DNA of 64,000 nt from Enterococcus caccae ATCC BAA-1240. GTDB lineage: Bacteria; Bacillota; Bacilli; Lactobacillales; Enterococcaceae. A program made the translations under genes and the position numbers. Below the pieces are notes generated by a model. That model saw only the letters and a list, made by a program, of their open reading frames with translations, was not told where the DNA came from and did not search any database. Where the stretch lies: the NCBI RefSeq assembly GCF_000407145.1, contig NZ_KE136475.1, positions 1 to 64,000 on the forward strand, in the 5' to 3' direction. Of the stretch, positions 1-9,507 are shown in pieces (position 1 is the first letter of the stretch; each line of letters begins with the position of its first letter).

Positions 1-11
1 AGTGTTGTCTT

Positions 12-84
12 GGAGGTTTAGCTCAGCTGGGAGAGCACCTGCCTTACAAGCAGGGGGTCGGCGGTTCGATCCCGTCAACCTCCA
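12..84 (+). tRNA. tRNA-Val (anticodon TAC)
   Basis: A full cloverleaf can be folded by eye. The acceptor arms GGAGGTT and AACCTCC pair and the discriminator is A. The anticodon loop CTTACAA gives TAC, and the T arm contains GGTTCGATCCC. No CCA is encoded before the T run. It is the first of eight closely spaced tRNAs, an order typical of enterococcal clusters that follow a 5S rRNA. Confidence 0.97.
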
Positions 85-90
85 TTTTTT

Positions 91-163
91 GAGCCGTTAG
101 CTCAGTTGGTAGAGCATCTGACTTTTAATCAGAGGGTCGCAGGTTCGAACCCTGCACGGCTCA
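91..163 (+). tRNA. tRNA-Lys (anticodon TTT)
   Basis: The acceptor arms GAGCCGT and ACGGCTC pair, with discriminator A. The anticodon loop CTTTTAA between CTGA and TCAG gives TTT. The T arm is GCAGGTTCGAACCCTGC. It starts six bases after tRNA-Val, so the two are cotranscribed. Confidence 0.97.
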
Positions 164-175
164 TAGAAATATTTT

Positions 176-257
176 GCGGGTGTGGCGGAATTGGCAGACG
201 CACTAGATTTAGGATCTAGCGCCTTACGGCGTGGGGGTTCAAGTCCCTTCACCCGCA
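176..257 (+). tRNA. tRNA-Leu (anticodon TAG)
   Basis: This is a class II tRNA with a long variable arm (CGCCTTACGGCG). The acceptor arms GCGGGTG and CACCCGC pair. The anticodon loop TTTAGGA between CTAGA and TCTAG gives TAG. Confidence 0.97.
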
Positions 258-288
258 TTTTTAGTCTCGTATAATACTTGGCGAATAC

Positions 289-361
289 GCCGGCTTAGCT
301 CAGTTGGTAGAGCATCTGATTTGTAATCAGAGGGTCGAGGGTTCAAATCCTTTAGCCGGCA
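289..361 (+). tRNA. tRNA-Thr (anticodon TGT)
   Basis: The acceptor arms GCCGGCT and AGCCGGC pair, with discriminator A. The anticodon loop TTTGTAA gives TGT. Confidence 0.97.
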
Positions 362-369
362 TCCAAATT

Positions 370-441
370 GCGGAAATAGCTCAGTGGTAGAGCACCACCT
401 TGCCAAGGTGGGGGTCGCGGGTTCGAACCCCGTTTTCCGCT
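370..441 (+). tRNA. tRNA-Gly (anticodon GCC)
   Basis: The acceptor arms GCGGAAA and TTTCCGC pair, with discriminator T. The anticodon loop TTGCCAA between CCACC and GGTGG gives GCC. Confidence 0.97.
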
Positions 442-451
442 TAGCTTGTTC

Positions 452-537
452 GCCGGGGTGGCGGAACTGGCAGACGCACAGGACTTAAAATCCTGCGGTG
501 AGTGATCACCGTACCGGTTCGATTCCGGTCCTCGGCA
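452..537 (+). tRNA. tRNA-Leu (anticodon TAA)
   Basis: This is a class II tRNA with a long variable arm (CGGTGAGTGATCACCG). The acceptor arms GCCGGGG and CCTCGGC pair with one G-T wobble. The anticodon loop CTTAAAA gives TAA. Confidence 0.97.
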
Positions 538-580
538 TTGCTTTGACACATTATGAATGTTGGAAAGCATAAAGTTTTAA

Positions 581-654
581 GCACCCATAGCTCAACTGGA
601 TAGAGTGTTTGACTACGAATCAAAAGGTTAGGGGTTCGACTCCCTTTGGGTGCA
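581..654 (+). tRNA. tRNA-Arg (anticodon ACG)
   Basis: The acceptor arms GCACCCA and TGGGTGC pair, with discriminator A. The anticodon loop CTACGAA gives ACG, whose first base is normally deaminated to inosine by TadA. The spacer just downstream holds a degenerate copy of its 3' half. Confidence 0.96.
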
Positions 655-664
655 TAGTTGAAAG

Positions 665-712
665 GTTTGACTGCGGATTAGAAGGTAATGAGTCTTAGTT
701 CCTTTTAAGCGT
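665..712 (+). pseudogene. Decayed 3' half of a tRNA-Arg
   Basis: Aligned without gaps to the 3' half of the tRNA-Arg at 581-654, starting at GTTTGACT, about 29 of the first 41 bases agree by hand count. Many of the differences are transitions. The would-be anticodon loop reads CTGCGGA. There is no matching 5' half and no acceptor pairing, so it cannot be a working tRNA. It probably records a tandem duplication or a recombination scar in the cluster. Confidence 0.6.
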
Positions 713-738
713 TTAGTCTTTTTTTATTATTATAGCTA

Positions 739-812
739 CGGGAAGTAGCTCAGCTTGGTAGAGCACTTGGTTTGGGACCAAGGGGTCGCAGGTTCGAATC
801 CTGTCTTCCCGA
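739..812 (+). tRNA. tRNA-Pro (anticodon TGG)
   Basis: The acceptor arms CGGGAAG and CTTCCCG pair, with discriminator A. The anticodon loop TTTGGGA gives TGG. It is the last tRNA of the cluster and is followed at once by an intrinsic terminator. Confidence 0.97.
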
Positions 813-816
813 TTTA

Positions 817-846
817 AAGAACAGAGTAATTTCTCTGTTCTTTTTT
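817..846 (+). terminator. Intrinsic terminator of the tRNA cluster
   Basis: AAGAACAGAG and CTCTGTTCTT form a 10-bp stem around a six-base loop, followed by a T run. Confidence 0.9.
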
Positions 847-934
847 GTTCTAACGTAAACAAATAAATACTTATTTATATTTACTTTTTCTTATCATGTT
901 AGGCATTCTCCTTTATTAAACCCTTAAAATTATG

Positions 935-960
935 TATAATTAAGGTCAGTATTAGTCAAG
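935..960 (+). promoter_or_regulatory. ctsR promoter -10 and CtsR operator
   Basis: TGTATAAT at 933-940 is an extended -10 element; the -35 is poor. At 944-960 GGTCAGT-ATT-AGTCAAG matches the CtsR heptad direct repeat (RGTCAAA NAN RGTCAAA) in 5/7 and 6/7 positions. Its place just after the -10 fits autorepression of the ctsR-clpC operon that is lifted by heat stress. Confidence 0.75.
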
Positions 961-977
961 GGAAAAGGATGAGTGTG

Positions 978-1445
978 ATGAGTAATCAAAATACTTCGGA
1001 TTTAATAGAAGCATATTTAAAGAAGATTCTTGAAGAAAGCAGTAAGATTGAGATTCGCAGAGCTGAAATGGCTCATTTATTCAATTGTGTTCCTTCCCAG
1101 ATTAATTATGTCATCAATACACGTTTTACGATTCAGCGTGGCTATTCTGTTGAAAGTAAACGTGGCGGTGGAGGGTATATTCGAATCGCCAAGGTACAAA
1201 TTTCTGATAGTGATCAATTATTAAAGCAAATTGCCAAATTTACGGGAAATGAACTTTCGGAAAAAGATGCGTTGATTTTTATACAAAAGTTGTACGAAGA
1301 AGAAGTAATCACGAAAAGAGAAGGAAATTTGATGTTGTCTGTTCTTGGAAAACAAGTTTTAGGTAAAGCAGGATCGAACGAAGATTATTTACGTGCTCAA
1401 CTGATGCATTCATTTTTAGAACGTTTGAGCTATGAGGAGGAATGA
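978..1445 (+). CDS. ctsR: Heat-shock transcriptional repressor CtsR
   Basis: CtsR represses clp-family stress genes by binding tandem heptads and is inactivated by heat. The 155-residue product has the typical N-terminal winged helix (LFNCVPSQINYVINTRF) and the glycine-rich hairpin RGGGGYI that enters the minor groove and senses temperature. The ATG at 978 is preferred over 969 because GGAAAAGG at 961-968 lies nine bases before 978 but abuts 969. clpC follows after four bases. The mcsA and mcsB genes found between them in Bacillus are absent, as is usual in Lactobacillales. Confidence 0.95.
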   Translation: MSNQNTSDLIEAYLKKILEESSKIEIRRAEMAHLFNCVPSQINYVINTRFTIQRGYSVESKRGGGGYIRIAKVQISDSDQLLKQIAKFTGNELSEKDALIFIQKLYEEEVITKREGNLMLSVLGKQVLGKAGSNEDYLRAQLMHSFLERLSYEEE

Positions 1446-1449
1446 GAAT

Positions 1450-3939
1450 ATGGATGAATTATTTACAGAGAGTGCCAAGGCAGTATTAGCTATTGCGCAA
1501 GAAGAGGCAAAATATTTTAGGCATCAATCTGTTGGTTCAGAACATTTGTTGTTGGCATTAGTTTTAGAACCAAATGGAATCGCGGGGAAATCGTTACGCC
1601 AGTTAGATGCAGATAAAAATGATATTCGTGAAGAAATCGAGCACTTAACGGGGTATGGAACAGTAAAAAGCTATCCTAAAGGTGCTTATTTACCCTACTC
1701 TCCTCGTGCAAAACAAATTTTTGCCTATGCAGGTGATGAAGCAAAACGCTTAGGAGCACCTAATATTGGAACGGAACATATTTTATTAGGATTATTAAGA
1801 GATGAAGATATATTGGCTTCACGTATTTTATTGAATTTAGGTTTAAGTTTGTCCAAAATGCGTCAGCTACTGATGAAAAAAATTGGAATTACCGATCCAC
1901 AAATGAGCGGAAATGTAGGTCGTCGCAGAAATAATCAAGCACAAAAAGCAGCGCCTAAAGGGACACCAACATTAGATTCGTTAGCACGTGATTTGACAAA
2001 ATTAGCGCGTGAAAATAATCTTGATCCTGTGGTTGGGCGTTCACAAGAAGTTAGACGTTTAATTCAAATTCTAAGTCGCCGTACTAAAAATAATCCTGTT
2101 TTAGTTGGCGAACCTGGCGTTGGTAAGACTGCAATCGCTGAAGGTTTGGCACAAAAAATCGTGAATGGTGAAGTGCCAGAAGACATGCAGGAGAAACGCT
2201 TGATGATGTTGGATATGGGAGCGTTAGTTGCTGGTACTAAGTATCGTGGTGAATTTGAAGATCGATTAAAGAAAGTTATTGATGAGATTTATCAAGATGG
2301 CGAAGTAATTTTATTTATCGACGAATTGCATACGTTGATTGGTGCTGGTGGTGCTGAAGGAGCGATCGATGCCTCCAATATTTTAAAACCGGCATTAGCA
2401 AGAGGTGAATTACAAACAATTGGAGCTACCACACTAGATGAGTATCAAAAATATATCGAAAAAGATTCAGCACTAGAACGACGCTTCGCTCGTGTACAAG
2501 TGGATGAACCAACACCAGAAGAAGCTGAAGAGATTTTAAAAGGTTTACGCTCTCGTTATGAGGAGCATCATGGTGTAGAGATCACGGATGATGCGTTGCA
2601 TGCAGCGGTTCAGTTGTCTGTACGCTATATTAATTCTCGTCAGTTGCCAGATAAAGCTATTGATTTAATGGATGAGTCTTCAGCTAAAGTTCGTTTGGAT
2701 TTGGCGGACGAGCCTTCTGAAATCAATAATTTACGTTTAGAAATCATGCGTTTGACACAAGAAAAAGAAGAAGCAATCCATTCTCAGTCATTTGAAAGTG
2801 CAGCTAGGTTGCGTCAAAAAGAAAAAAAATTGGCACGCAAATTAGAGAATATTCTACTATTGGAACAAAAAGAAGCATCTGGTTATGCTAATCGTGTCAC
2901 GGAAGAAGATGTGGCTAATGTCGTTTCACAATGGACAGGTGTACCTTTACAGCAATTGGAGAAAAAAGAAAGTGAACGGTTGCTTGAATTGGAAAGCATA
3001 TTACATCACCGTGTGGTTGGTCAAGATGAAGCGGTTCAAGCTGTTTCACGTGCGATTCGCAGAGCTCGTAGTGGTTTAAAAGATCCTAATAGACCAATCG
3101 GTTCATTTATGTTTTTAGGACCAACTGGTGTGGGTAAAACGGAGCTTGCCAAGGCATTAGCTGAAACGATGTTTGGTAGTGAAGACGCGCTTGTTCGAGT
3201 TGATATGTCTGAATTTATGGAAAAATATAGTACTAGTCGTTTAATTGGTTCTCCTCCAGGCTATGTTGGCTATGAAGAAGGTGGACAGTTAACTGAAAAA
3301 ATTCGCCAAAAACCGTATTCTGTTATTTTGCTAGATGAAGTTGAAAAAGCTCATCCAGATGTATTCAATATACTTTTACAAGTGTTAGACGATGGACATT
3401 TAACAGATTCTAAAGGTCGGAAAGTCGATTTTAGAAATACAATTTTGATTATGACGTCAAATATTGGCGCGACTGCGATTCGTGACGAGAAAAATGTTGG
3501 ATTCAATGTGCAGGATTTAACGAAGGACTACGGAGCGATGCAAAAACGAATCATGGAAGAGTTAAAAAAGGCCTTCCGTCCAGAGTTTTTGAATCGTGTA
3601 GATGAAACTGTTGTCTTCCGCTCGTTGGATCAGGAAGAAATTCACGAAATCGTAAAAATCATGAGTAAATCGATCATTCAGCGTTTAAGGGAGCAAGATG
3701 TTAATGTAAAAATCACAGCAGCAGCAATTGAAGTGATTGGAAAGGTAGGTTTTGATCCTGAATATGGAGCACGACCTATTCGCAGAGCTTTACAAAAAGA
3801 AGTGGAAGATCGTCTAAGTGAAGCATTACTTTCTGGTCAGATTCATCTAGGTGATAAGGTGACGATTGGTGCAAGTAAAGGAAAAATTACATTAAATGTT
3901 AAATCGCCCAAGCCAGAGCAAGTATTACAAACAATTTAA
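1450..3939 (+). CDS. clpC: AAA+ ATPase ClpC (ClpP unfoldase/chaperone)
   Basis: ClpC is the hexameric unfoldase that feeds proteins to ClpP. The 829-residue product shows, in order: an N-terminal double Clp-N repeat (about 1-145); a first AAA+ module with Walker A GEPGVGKT at 220-227 and Walker [10 protein letters not shown]; a middle domain with a UVR-like helical segment ([21 protein letters not shown]); and a second AAA+ module with GPTGVGKT at 557-564. The C-terminal D2-small domain is present. The ATG at 1450 has GAGGAGG nine bases upstream. It is cotranscribed with ctsR and so under CtsR control. It ends at a strong terminator. Confidence 0.97.
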   Translation: MDELFTESAKAVLAIAQEEAKYFRHQSVGSEHLLLALVLEPNGIAGKSLRQLDADKNDIREEIEHLTGYGTVKSYPKGAYLPYSPRAKQIFAYAGDEAKRLGAPNIGTEHILLGLLRDEDILASRILLNLGLSLSKMRQLLMKKIGITDPQMSGNVGRRRNNQAQKAAPKGTPTLDSLARDLTKLARENNLDPVVGRSQEVRRLIQILSRRTKNNPVLVGEPGVGKTAIAEGLAQKIVNGEVPEDMQEKRLMMLDMGALVAGTKYRGEFEDRLKKVIDEIYQDGEVILFIDELHTLIGAGGAEGAIDASNILKPALARGELQTIGATTLDEYQKYIEKDSALERRFARVQVDEPTPEEAEEILKGLRSRYEEHHGVEITDDALHAAVQLSVRYINSRQLPDKAIDLMDESSAKVRLDLADEPSEINNLRLEIMRLTQEKEEAIHSQSFESAARLRQKEKKLARKLENILLLEQKEASGYANRVTEEDVANVVSQWTGVPLQQLEKKESERLLELESILHHRVVGQDEAVQAVSRAIRRARSGLKDPNRPIGSFMFLGPTGVGKTELAKALAETMFGSEDALVRVDMSEFMEKYSTSRLIGSPPGYVGYEEGGQLTEKIRQKPYSVILLDEVEKAHPDVFNILLQVLDDGHLTDSKGRKVDFRNTILIMTSNIGATAIRDEKNVGFNVQDLTKDYGAMQKRIMEELKKAFRPEFLNRVDETVVFRSLDQEEIHEIVKIMSKSIIQRLREQDVNVKITAAAIEVIGKVGFDPEYGARPIRRALQKEVEDRLSEALLSGQIHLGDKVTIGASKGKITLNVKSPKPEQVLQTI

Positions 3940-3957
3940 GTCTAAAACCAATAATTC

Positions 3958-3994
3958 GCTGTGCAAAACGAATCTGTTTTGTACAGCTTTTTTT
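3958..3994 (+). terminator. Terminator of ctsR-clpC
   Basis: GCTGTGCAAAAC and GTTTTGTACAGC form a 12-bp stem with one G-T pair around a six-base loop, followed by seven T. Confidence 0.9.
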
Positions 3995-4164
3995 CTTAAA
4001 GAAAAGTAAGTTTACATCAGTTGTTTTGTGAAAAATGAGCGTTAAAATAAAGAGAAGCTATTGGAAAGTTTGTGAACCTATGCTACTATAAAACAGTTGT
4101 TAGAAGACTATGGAAAAGATAAGCTTTTGAACTAGCTCATTCAGCTTTTAAAGGAGGATGTAAA

Positions 4165-5085
4165 ATGATTGAACTTATTGCGACTGCTGAGTCTATCGAA
4201 CAAGCAGAGGCGTTACTAGCAGTAGGGGTAGACACTTTATACATTGGAGAAGAAATGTTTGGGTTACGCTTACCGACGTCATTTTCTCGAGAGGAACAGA
4301 AATTTATTACAGAAAAAGCGCATGGTGCTGGTAAAAAAGTAACTGTTGCGTTAAATGGGATTATGCATCCAGAAAAAATGAAGAAGATTCCAGAGTATTT
4401 AGCCTTTTTACAAGAAATCAAAGTAGATCAAGTAACGATTGGGGATCCTGGGGTCGTGTTCGTACTACAGCGTGACAAGATCGAAATTCCGTACATTTAT
4501 GATGGAGAAACTCTAGTGACAAGCTCAAGACAAATCAATTTTTGGGCGAAACGTGGCGCAATCGGCGCGGTATTGGCACGTGAAGTTCCTTTTGAAGAAA
4601 TGATAGCAATGAAGGACAATTTGATGGTTCCAGCGGAAATCCTTGTGTACGGTGCAACATGTATCCATCAGTCTAAACGTCCATTGTTGCAAAATTACTA
4701 TAATTTTACTAAAAATGATGAGTCTGCCAGCAAAGAACGAGGCTTGTTTATATCGGAACCTAAAAAAGAAGAAACACACTATTCGATTTATGAAGATAGC
4801 CATGGCACTCATATATTTGCGGACAATGATGTAAATTTAATCAGCGAACTAGACAAACTTCATGAGCACAATTACACAAAGTGGAAACTTGACGGTATTT
4901 ATGCACCAGGAGAAAATTTTGTGAAAGTAGCTAAATTGTTTGTAGAATCTAAAGAAAAACTAGAATCAGGGGTCTGGTCGAGTGACCAAGCTCAAAAAGT
5001 AATGGAAGAAGTAGAGACACTTCATCCAGAGCATCGCGGCTTAGATATCGGATTCTTTGACTTAGATCCAGACGAGATAAAATAA
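4165..5085 (+). CDS. trhP1: U32 peptidase-family protein TrhP1 (YrrN-like), tRNA hydroxylation
   Basis: The 306-residue product belongs to the U32 'peptidase' family. Its Bacillus counterpart YrrN/TrhP1 acts with TrhP2 in making 5-hydroxyuridine at the tRNA wobble position; older annotation calls these proteins collagenase-like proteases. Visible signs are the TIM-barrel-like N terminus (LLAVGVDTLYIGEEMFGLRL) and ILVYGATCIHQSKR, which aligns with the IHGAMCISYSGR segment of the longer paralogue downstream. The start has an excellent AAAGGAGG eight bases upstream. The gap to the next U32 gene is 13 bases, so the two form an operon. The function is from the family. Confidence 0.85.
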   Translation: MIELIATAESIEQAEALLAVGVDTLYIGEEMFGLRLPTSFSREEQKFITEKAHGAGKKVTVALNGIMHPEKMKKIPEYLAFLQEIKVDQVTIGDPGVVFVLQRDKIEIPYIYDGETLVTSSRQINFWAKRGAIGAVLAREVPFEEMIAMKDNLMVPAEILVYGATCIHQSKRPLLQNYYNFTKNDESASKERGLFISEPKKEETHYSIYEDSHGTHIFADNDVNLISELDKLHEHNYTKWKLDGIYAPGENFVKVAKLFVESKEKLESGVWSSDQAQKVMEEVETLHPEHRGLDIGFFDLDPDEIK

Positions 5086-5098
5086 GGAGAAAAAACAC

Positions 5099-6340
5099 AT
5101 GACAAACGAACGAACACTGAAGCGTCCCGAGGTCTTAGCACCGGCAGGGACGCTAGAAAAACTAAAAACAGCCATTCACTATGGCGCAGATGCGGTATAC
5201 ATTGGCGGAAATGCTTATGGATTACGCAGTCGTGCGGGAAATTTCACAAAAGAAGATATGATTGAAGGGGTAGCTTTCGCCAACGAACATGGAGCAAAAG
5301 TTTATGTGGCAGCAAATATGGTCACTCATGAAGGAAATCAAGAAGGAGCAGGGGATTTTTTCAGAGAAATTCGTGACGTTGGTATTTCCGCAGTAATCGT
5401 CTCTGATCCGGCATTGATTGAAATTTGTGCAACAGAAGCTCCTGGATTGCCAATTCATTTATCTACTCAAGCTTCGGCTACAAATTATGAAACATTAGAA
5501 TTTTGGAAAAACGAAGGATTAGAACGTGTGGTTTTAGCACGTGAAGTGTCAATGGATGAAGTAGCAGAAATTCGTAAAAATACAGATGTGGAAATCGAAG
5601 CGTTTATTCATGGTGCAATGTGCATTTCGTATTCTGGTAGATGTACGTTGTCTAATCACATGTCAATGCGGGATGCGAACCGTGGCGGATGTTCTCAATC
5701 TTGTCGTTGGAAATATGAGCTTTATGACATGCCCTTTGGTGCCGAACGTACAAGTTTAACTGATAAAGGTGAAGTGGAAGAAGAATTTTCAATGAGTGCG
5801 GTGGATATGGCCATGATTCAACATATTCCTGAGCTGATTCAAAATGGTGTGGATAGTTTTAAAATTGAAGGCCGTATGAAATCAATCCACTATGTATCGA
5901 CTGTAGCGAATGTGTATAAAAAAGCAGTGGATACTTATATGGAAGATCCGGAAAACTATGAATGTAAACAAGAATGGATCGATGAGCTTTGGAAAGTTGC
6001 TCAAAGAGAACTTTCAACTGGTTTTTATTATCATGTACCGACTGATGAAGAACAATTATTCGGAGAACGCCGCAAGATTCCTCAATATAAATTTATTGGA
6101 GAAGTCATGGCGTATGATGCTGAGACAAAAGTTGCAACGATTCGTCAGAGAAACCATTTCAGTGTCGGAGATGAAATTGAATTTTATGGTCCTGGGTTCA
6201 ATCACTTCCATCAAACGGTAGAAGTTATGTATAATGAAGAGGACGAGTCGATCGATCGGGCACCAAACCCAATGATGATTTTAACGATGCCGGTTGTAGA
6301 ACCTGTAGCAGTTGGTGATATGATTCGTAAGAAGAAATAA
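5099..6340 (+). CDS. trhP2: U32 peptidase-family protein TrhP2 (YrrO-like), tRNA hydroxylation
   Basis: This 413-residue product is the larger partner of the U32 pair. The family signature is clear: EAFIHGAMCISYSGRCTLSNH followed by GGCSQSCRWKY. This cysteine set is conserved in RlhA/TrhP proteins and may bind a metal or iron-sulfur cluster. SFKIEGRMKSIHYV is also typical. The C-terminal beta domain (from about residue 330) resembles the family's RNA-associated barrel. Known relatives hydroxylate tRNA U34 using a prephenate-derived pathway. The AAGGAG start and the 13-base gap after trhP1 support co-translation. Confidence 0.88.
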   Translation: MTNERTLKRPEVLAPAGTLEKLKTAIHYGADAVYIGGNAYGLRSRAGNFTKEDMIEGVAFANEHGAKVYVAANMVTHEGNQEGAGDFFREIRDVGISAVIVSDPALIEICATEAPGLPIHLSTQASATNYETLEFWKNEGLERVVLAREVSMDEVAEIRKNTDVEIEAFIHGAMCISYSGRCTLSNHMSMRDANRGGCSQSCRWKYELYDMPFGAERTSLTDKGEVEEEFSMSAVDMAMIQHIPELIQNGVDSFKIEGRMKSIHYVSTVANVYKKAVDTYMEDPENYECKQEWIDELWKVAQRELSTGFYYHVPTDEEQLFGERRKIPQYKFIGEVMAYDAETKVATIRQRNHFSVGDEIEFYGPGFNHFHQTVEVMYNEEDESIDRAPNPMMILTMPVVEPVAVGDMIRKKK

Positions 6341-6405
6341 ATAATTTAAGTGAGGGATTGGCTATTACAGCTTGTCCCTTTCATTGCAGAAAGGATAAGT
6401 GAACA

Positions 6406-7758
6406 ATGACAAAACAATATGATTATATCGTAATTGGCGGTGGCAGCGGTGGAATTGCGTCTGCTAACCGTGCAGGGATGCATGGCGCTAAGGTTTTATT
6501 GATTGAAGCCGCAGATATCGGTGGAACATGTGTCAATGTTGGTTGTGTCCCTAAAAAAGTAATGTGGCAAGCAAGTTCAATGATGGAAATGATAAAACGA
6601 GATACAGCAGGATATGGAATGGATGTAGAAGTAAAATCCTTTAGCTTTAAAAAACTCGTTCAAAATCGTGAGGCTTATATTGAGAATTTACATGCAGCGT
6701 ATCACCGTGGACTAGATAGTAACAACGTAGAGGTTTTAGCGGAATACGCAACGTTTGTTGACAATCATACCGTTCAAGCTGGAGGCGAAAGTTACACGGC
6801 GCCCAATATTTTGATTGCGACTGGTGGACGACCTAAAAAATTGGGGATTCCAGGTGAAGAGTATGCGATAGATTCTAATGGTTTTTTTGCTTTAGAAGAG
6901 CTGCCAAAACGAGTTGTATTTGTTGGAGCGGGTTACATAGCTGCTGAACTTGCCGGAACAATTAACGGGTTAGGTGCTGAAACTCATTGGGCATTTAGAA
7001 AAGAGCGTCCATTACGTGACTTTGATGAAATGCTATCTGAAAAAGTAGTGGAGCATTATGTTCAAGATGGCATGCATATTTATCCTCATTCAACGCCTCG
7101 TTCGATTGAGAAGTTTGAATCTGGAGAGTTGATGATCACTTTTGAAAATGGCACTAAAATAACGGCTGACAGTATTGTTTTTGGTACTGGACGCCAACCC
7201 AATACAGATACTCTAGGATTAGAAAATACGCATGTTGAGCTAACCGATCAAGGTTATGTAAAAGTGGATAAATTCCAAAATACTACGCAATCGGGTATTT
7301 ATGCTGTTGGTGATGTAATTGGTAAAATCGATTTAACGCCAGTGGCAATTGCCGCAGGTAGAAGACTGTCAGAACGTTTATTTAACGGAAAAGAAAATGA
7401 GTATTTAGACTATGAAACAATTCCAACCGTTGTCTTTACTCATCCTACCATTGCCACCGTTGGCTTAACTGAAAAAGAAGCAGAAGAAAAATATGGCGAT
7501 GAGAATATTAAAATCTATCAATCAACTTTTACACCAATGTATTTTGCACTTGGAGAATATCGTCAAAAATGCGATATGAAACTAGTTTGTGTTGGTGAAG
7601 AGGAAAAAATCGTTGGGCTGCATGGTATTGGTCTTGGAGTAGATGAAATGCTACAAGGTTTTGCGGTTGCAATAAAAATGGGAGCTACCAAAAAAGATTT
7701 TGACAATACAGTAGCAATTCATCCGACAGGTTCCGAAGAATTTGTGACGATGAGATAA
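6406..7758 (+). CDS. gor: Glutathione-disulfide reductase
   Basis: This 450-residue class I flavin disulfide reductase regenerates glutathione with NADPH. The FAD motif [10 protein letters not shown] is at 11-20. The redox pair C42-VNVG-C47 is in [14 protein letters not shown] second nucleotide fold follows ([11 protein letters not shown]), with arginines in RKERPLR that suit NADPH. The C-terminal catalytic H439-P-T-x-x-E444 is in place. Dihydrolipoamide dehydrogenase is less likely because of the PLRDFD segment typical of glutathione reductases. It stands alone behind AGAAAGGA and ends at a 26-bp palindromic terminator shared with the convergent gene. Confidence 0.9.
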   Translation: MTKQYDYIVIGGGSGGIASANRAGMHGAKVLLIEAADIGGTCVNVGCVPKKVMWQASSMMEMIKRDTAGYGMDVEVKSFSFKKLVQNREAYIENLHAAYHRGLDSNNVEVLAEYATFVDNHTVQAGGESYTAPNILIATGGRPKKLGIPGEEYAIDSNGFFALEELPKRVVFVGAGYIAAELAGTINGLGAETHWAFRKERPLRDFDEMLSEKVVEHYVQDGMHIYPHSTPRSIEKFESGELMITFENGTKITADSIVFGTGRQPNTDTLGLENTHVELTDQGYVKVDKFQNTTQSGIYAVGDVIGKIDLTPVAIAAGRRLSERLFNGKENEYLDYETIPTVVFTHPTIATVGLTEKEAEEKYGDENIKIYQSTFTPMYFALGEYRQKCDMKLVCVGEEEKIVGLHGIGLGVDEMLQGFAVAIKMGATKKDFDNTVAIHPTGSEEFVTMR

Positions 7759-7823
7759 GCAAAAAGATGTTTAAGATTGATAAATAGATTAAATTAGAAT
7801 AAATGGTGGAAAAACAACTTTAT

Positions 7824-7880
7824 CGAATAAAAGAGCGACTGCATGGAAATTATTTTTCCATGCAGTCGCTCTTTTATTCG
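7824..7880. terminator. Bidirectional terminator, 26-bp perfect stem
   Basis: Arms at 7824-7849 and 7855-7880 are exact inverted copies around the loop TTATT. Both flanks are A- or T-rich in the needed sense, so it can end gor on the plus strand and the polyprenyl synthase gene on the minus strand. Confidence 0.92.
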
Positions 7881-7904
7881 ATGGGGTTAAACAGTTTAAG
7901 ATGT

Positions 7905-8891
7905 TTAGTTCGTTCTTTGAAGAATAATTTCAGTAATCTCTAGGAGTTGTTCTTTTGCTTCTGGTGCAGTTTCAGGCAATTTCCGAATGACTTTTAATGC
8001 CTGTTGTGTATATTTTTCTGCAAGTGTTTGAGCTTTAGCAACACCACCAAATGAATGGACATATTCATAAATTTTATTGGTTTCAACATCAGTCAGAGCT
8101 TCGCCTTTTTCTAAATAAGGAAGTAGCGTTTCTCGTCCTTCTTCAAGAGCGTATAAAAGCGGTAAAGAATAAATTCCTTGACGGACATCCTCTAACACAG
8201 GTTTCCCAATTTGCTCAGGACTTTGGGTATAGTCTAAAATGTCATCAATAATCTGAAATGCAATGCCAATATTTTCACCGATTTTCCCACAATTTTTAGC
8301 AAATCGTTCCGAAGTCCCGCTTTCATAAGCCCCTACGAAGCAACTTAGTGAAAAAAGTTCAGCTGTCTTCCCAGAAATGTTTTCAATATATTGATCGATG
8401 CTCATATCAAGGTTATAACGATTATCCATTTGGCCTAACTCACCGCTCAATATTTTTTCCATACTTCTGGAATTTAACTGGATACTTTTTAAAGTTGAAG
8501 AGTAGTCAGCTAATAATTTGAAACAGCTGACAAATAAATAATCGCCAGCGTAAACGGCCGTACTATTGCCAAATTGAGAACGAATAGTTGGCAAGCCACG
8601 TCTGATATCTGCATCGTCTACAATATCATCATGGATCAATGTTGCGGTATGCAGTAATTCAATAGCAGCAGCTAAAGCAACAGCTTTTTTGGGTTCTCTA
8701 TTTTCCCCAAATTGAGAAAATAAAAGCTGATAAGCAGGTCGAAGTAGTTTGCCGCCAGAGTGAATCATAGACATGACTGCATCTTCGACCTCTTTATTTT
8801 TTAGATTAACACTATTTTCCATTAACGTTAAAGTATTGTTTAATTCCTTAGCTAGTTCAGGATATGTTTTCCACATAGGATGAATGTTCAT
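7905..8891 (-). CDS. dmkB: Polyprenyl diphosphate synthase of the EET locus (DmkB-type)
   Basis: The 328-residue trans-isoprenyl diphosphate synthase has GGKLLRP (46-52), the first aspartate motif DDIVD (88-92) with downstream RRGLPT, and the second motif DDILDY. These bind allylic and homoallylic diphosphates through magnesium. In flavin-based EET loci this enzyme supplies the polyprenyl chain that DmkA attaches to dihydroxynaphthoate. The ATG is preceded by AAGGGGTC. It lies 39 bases after eetB on the same strand. Product chain length cannot be read from sequence, so a heptaprenyl or similar product is an inference. Confidence 0.88.
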   Translation of the reverse strand: MNIHPMWKTYPELAKELNNTLTLMENSVNLKNKEVEDAVMSMIHSGGKLLRPAYQLLFSQFGENREPKKAVALAAAIELLHTATLIHDDIVDDADIRRGLPTIRSQFGNSTAVYAGDYLFVSCFKLLADYSSTLKSIQLNSRSMEKILSGELGQMDNRYNLDMSIDQYIENISGKTAELFSLSCFVGAYESGTSERFAKNCGKIGENIGIAFQIIDDILDYTQSPEQIGKPVLEDVRQGIYSLPLLYALEEGRETLLPYLEKGEALTDVETNKIYEYVHSFGGVAKAQTLAEKYTQQALKVIRKLPETAPEAKEQLLEITEIILQRTN

Positions 8892-8930
8892 AAGATGACC
8901 CCTTTGATTGTACTCAGTCAGACTAAAATA

Positions 8931-9491
8931 TTATTGGAAGTATTGGCTCCATTTATGTTTAGTTGTTGATTCGTAATTTAATTGAAATTGTCGCAAGGTT
9001 TGAACGTGGCGCAGTAAATAATTGGCTGCGATCCCGATTGCAATCCCGGATAACAAGCCGATAAATGAGAGAAATGGCAGATAAAGCATAGGTGCCCACG
9101 ATTGAGCAAAGAAACAAGTGGTCAAGAGTTGTCCAACATTGTGTAAAAATCCACCAGCTGCACTAATGCCGATAATACTGACACGTTTTGGACCTAGCTG
9201 CATAATGAGCAGCATCCCCAAGTAACTAAGTAAGGCTCCGCTAGCACTGTAAAAGAACGTAGAAATCGTTCCACCAAGCAAGGTTGTTAGAATGAGCCGC
9301 ATGCAAACTAAAAAGAAACTATCTCTTTTTCGCATTGTAAAAATAGCGATGATTGTAATTAAATTGGCTAACCCGAGCTTAGCACCTGGGGCAAAAGCAA
9401 AAGGATAGGGAATCATATTTTCAATCAGGCCAATGATGACACCTTGGGCAACTAACATAGAAATATAAATATTTTTTTGTAATTTACTCAT
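8931..9491 (-). CDS. eetB: EetB, integral membrane Gx-transporter/ECF-S-like protein of EET
   Basis: The 186-residue product is hydrophobic, with about five membrane segments, and resembles the heptaprenyl synthase component I/ECF-S family (MIPYPFAFAPGAKLGLANLITIIAIF). In Listeria EetB sits with EetA in the membrane and is needed for extracellular electron transfer. There is no clear Shine-Dalgarno sequence before the ATG. The gene lies 16 bases after eetA, so translational coupling is likely. Confidence 0.85.
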   Translation of the reverse strand: MSKLQKNIYISMLVAQGVIIGLIENMIPYPFAFAPGAKLGLANLITIIAIFTMRKRDSFFLVCMRLILTTLLGGTISTFFYSASGALLSYLGMLLIMQLGPKRVSIIGISAAGGFLHNVGQLLTTCFFAQSWAPMLYLPFLSFIGLLSGIAIGIAANYLLRHVQTLRQFQLNYESTTKHKWSQYFQ

Positions 9492-9507
9492 AATATACTG
9501 ACAGTAT

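Noticed and set aside
352-623. Two minus-strand frames of 60-72 codons across the tRNA cluster
   Set aside because: They are antisense to well-folded tRNAs and have no ribosome site; tRNA sequences often stay open by chance.
4525-4812. 95-codon minus-strand frame inside trhP1
   Set aside because: Antisense shadow of a clear family protein, with unlikely composition.
5910-6221. 103-codon plus-strand frame inside trhP2
   Set aside because: Frame-shifted reading of the real gene; the trhP2 frame is full length with family motifs.
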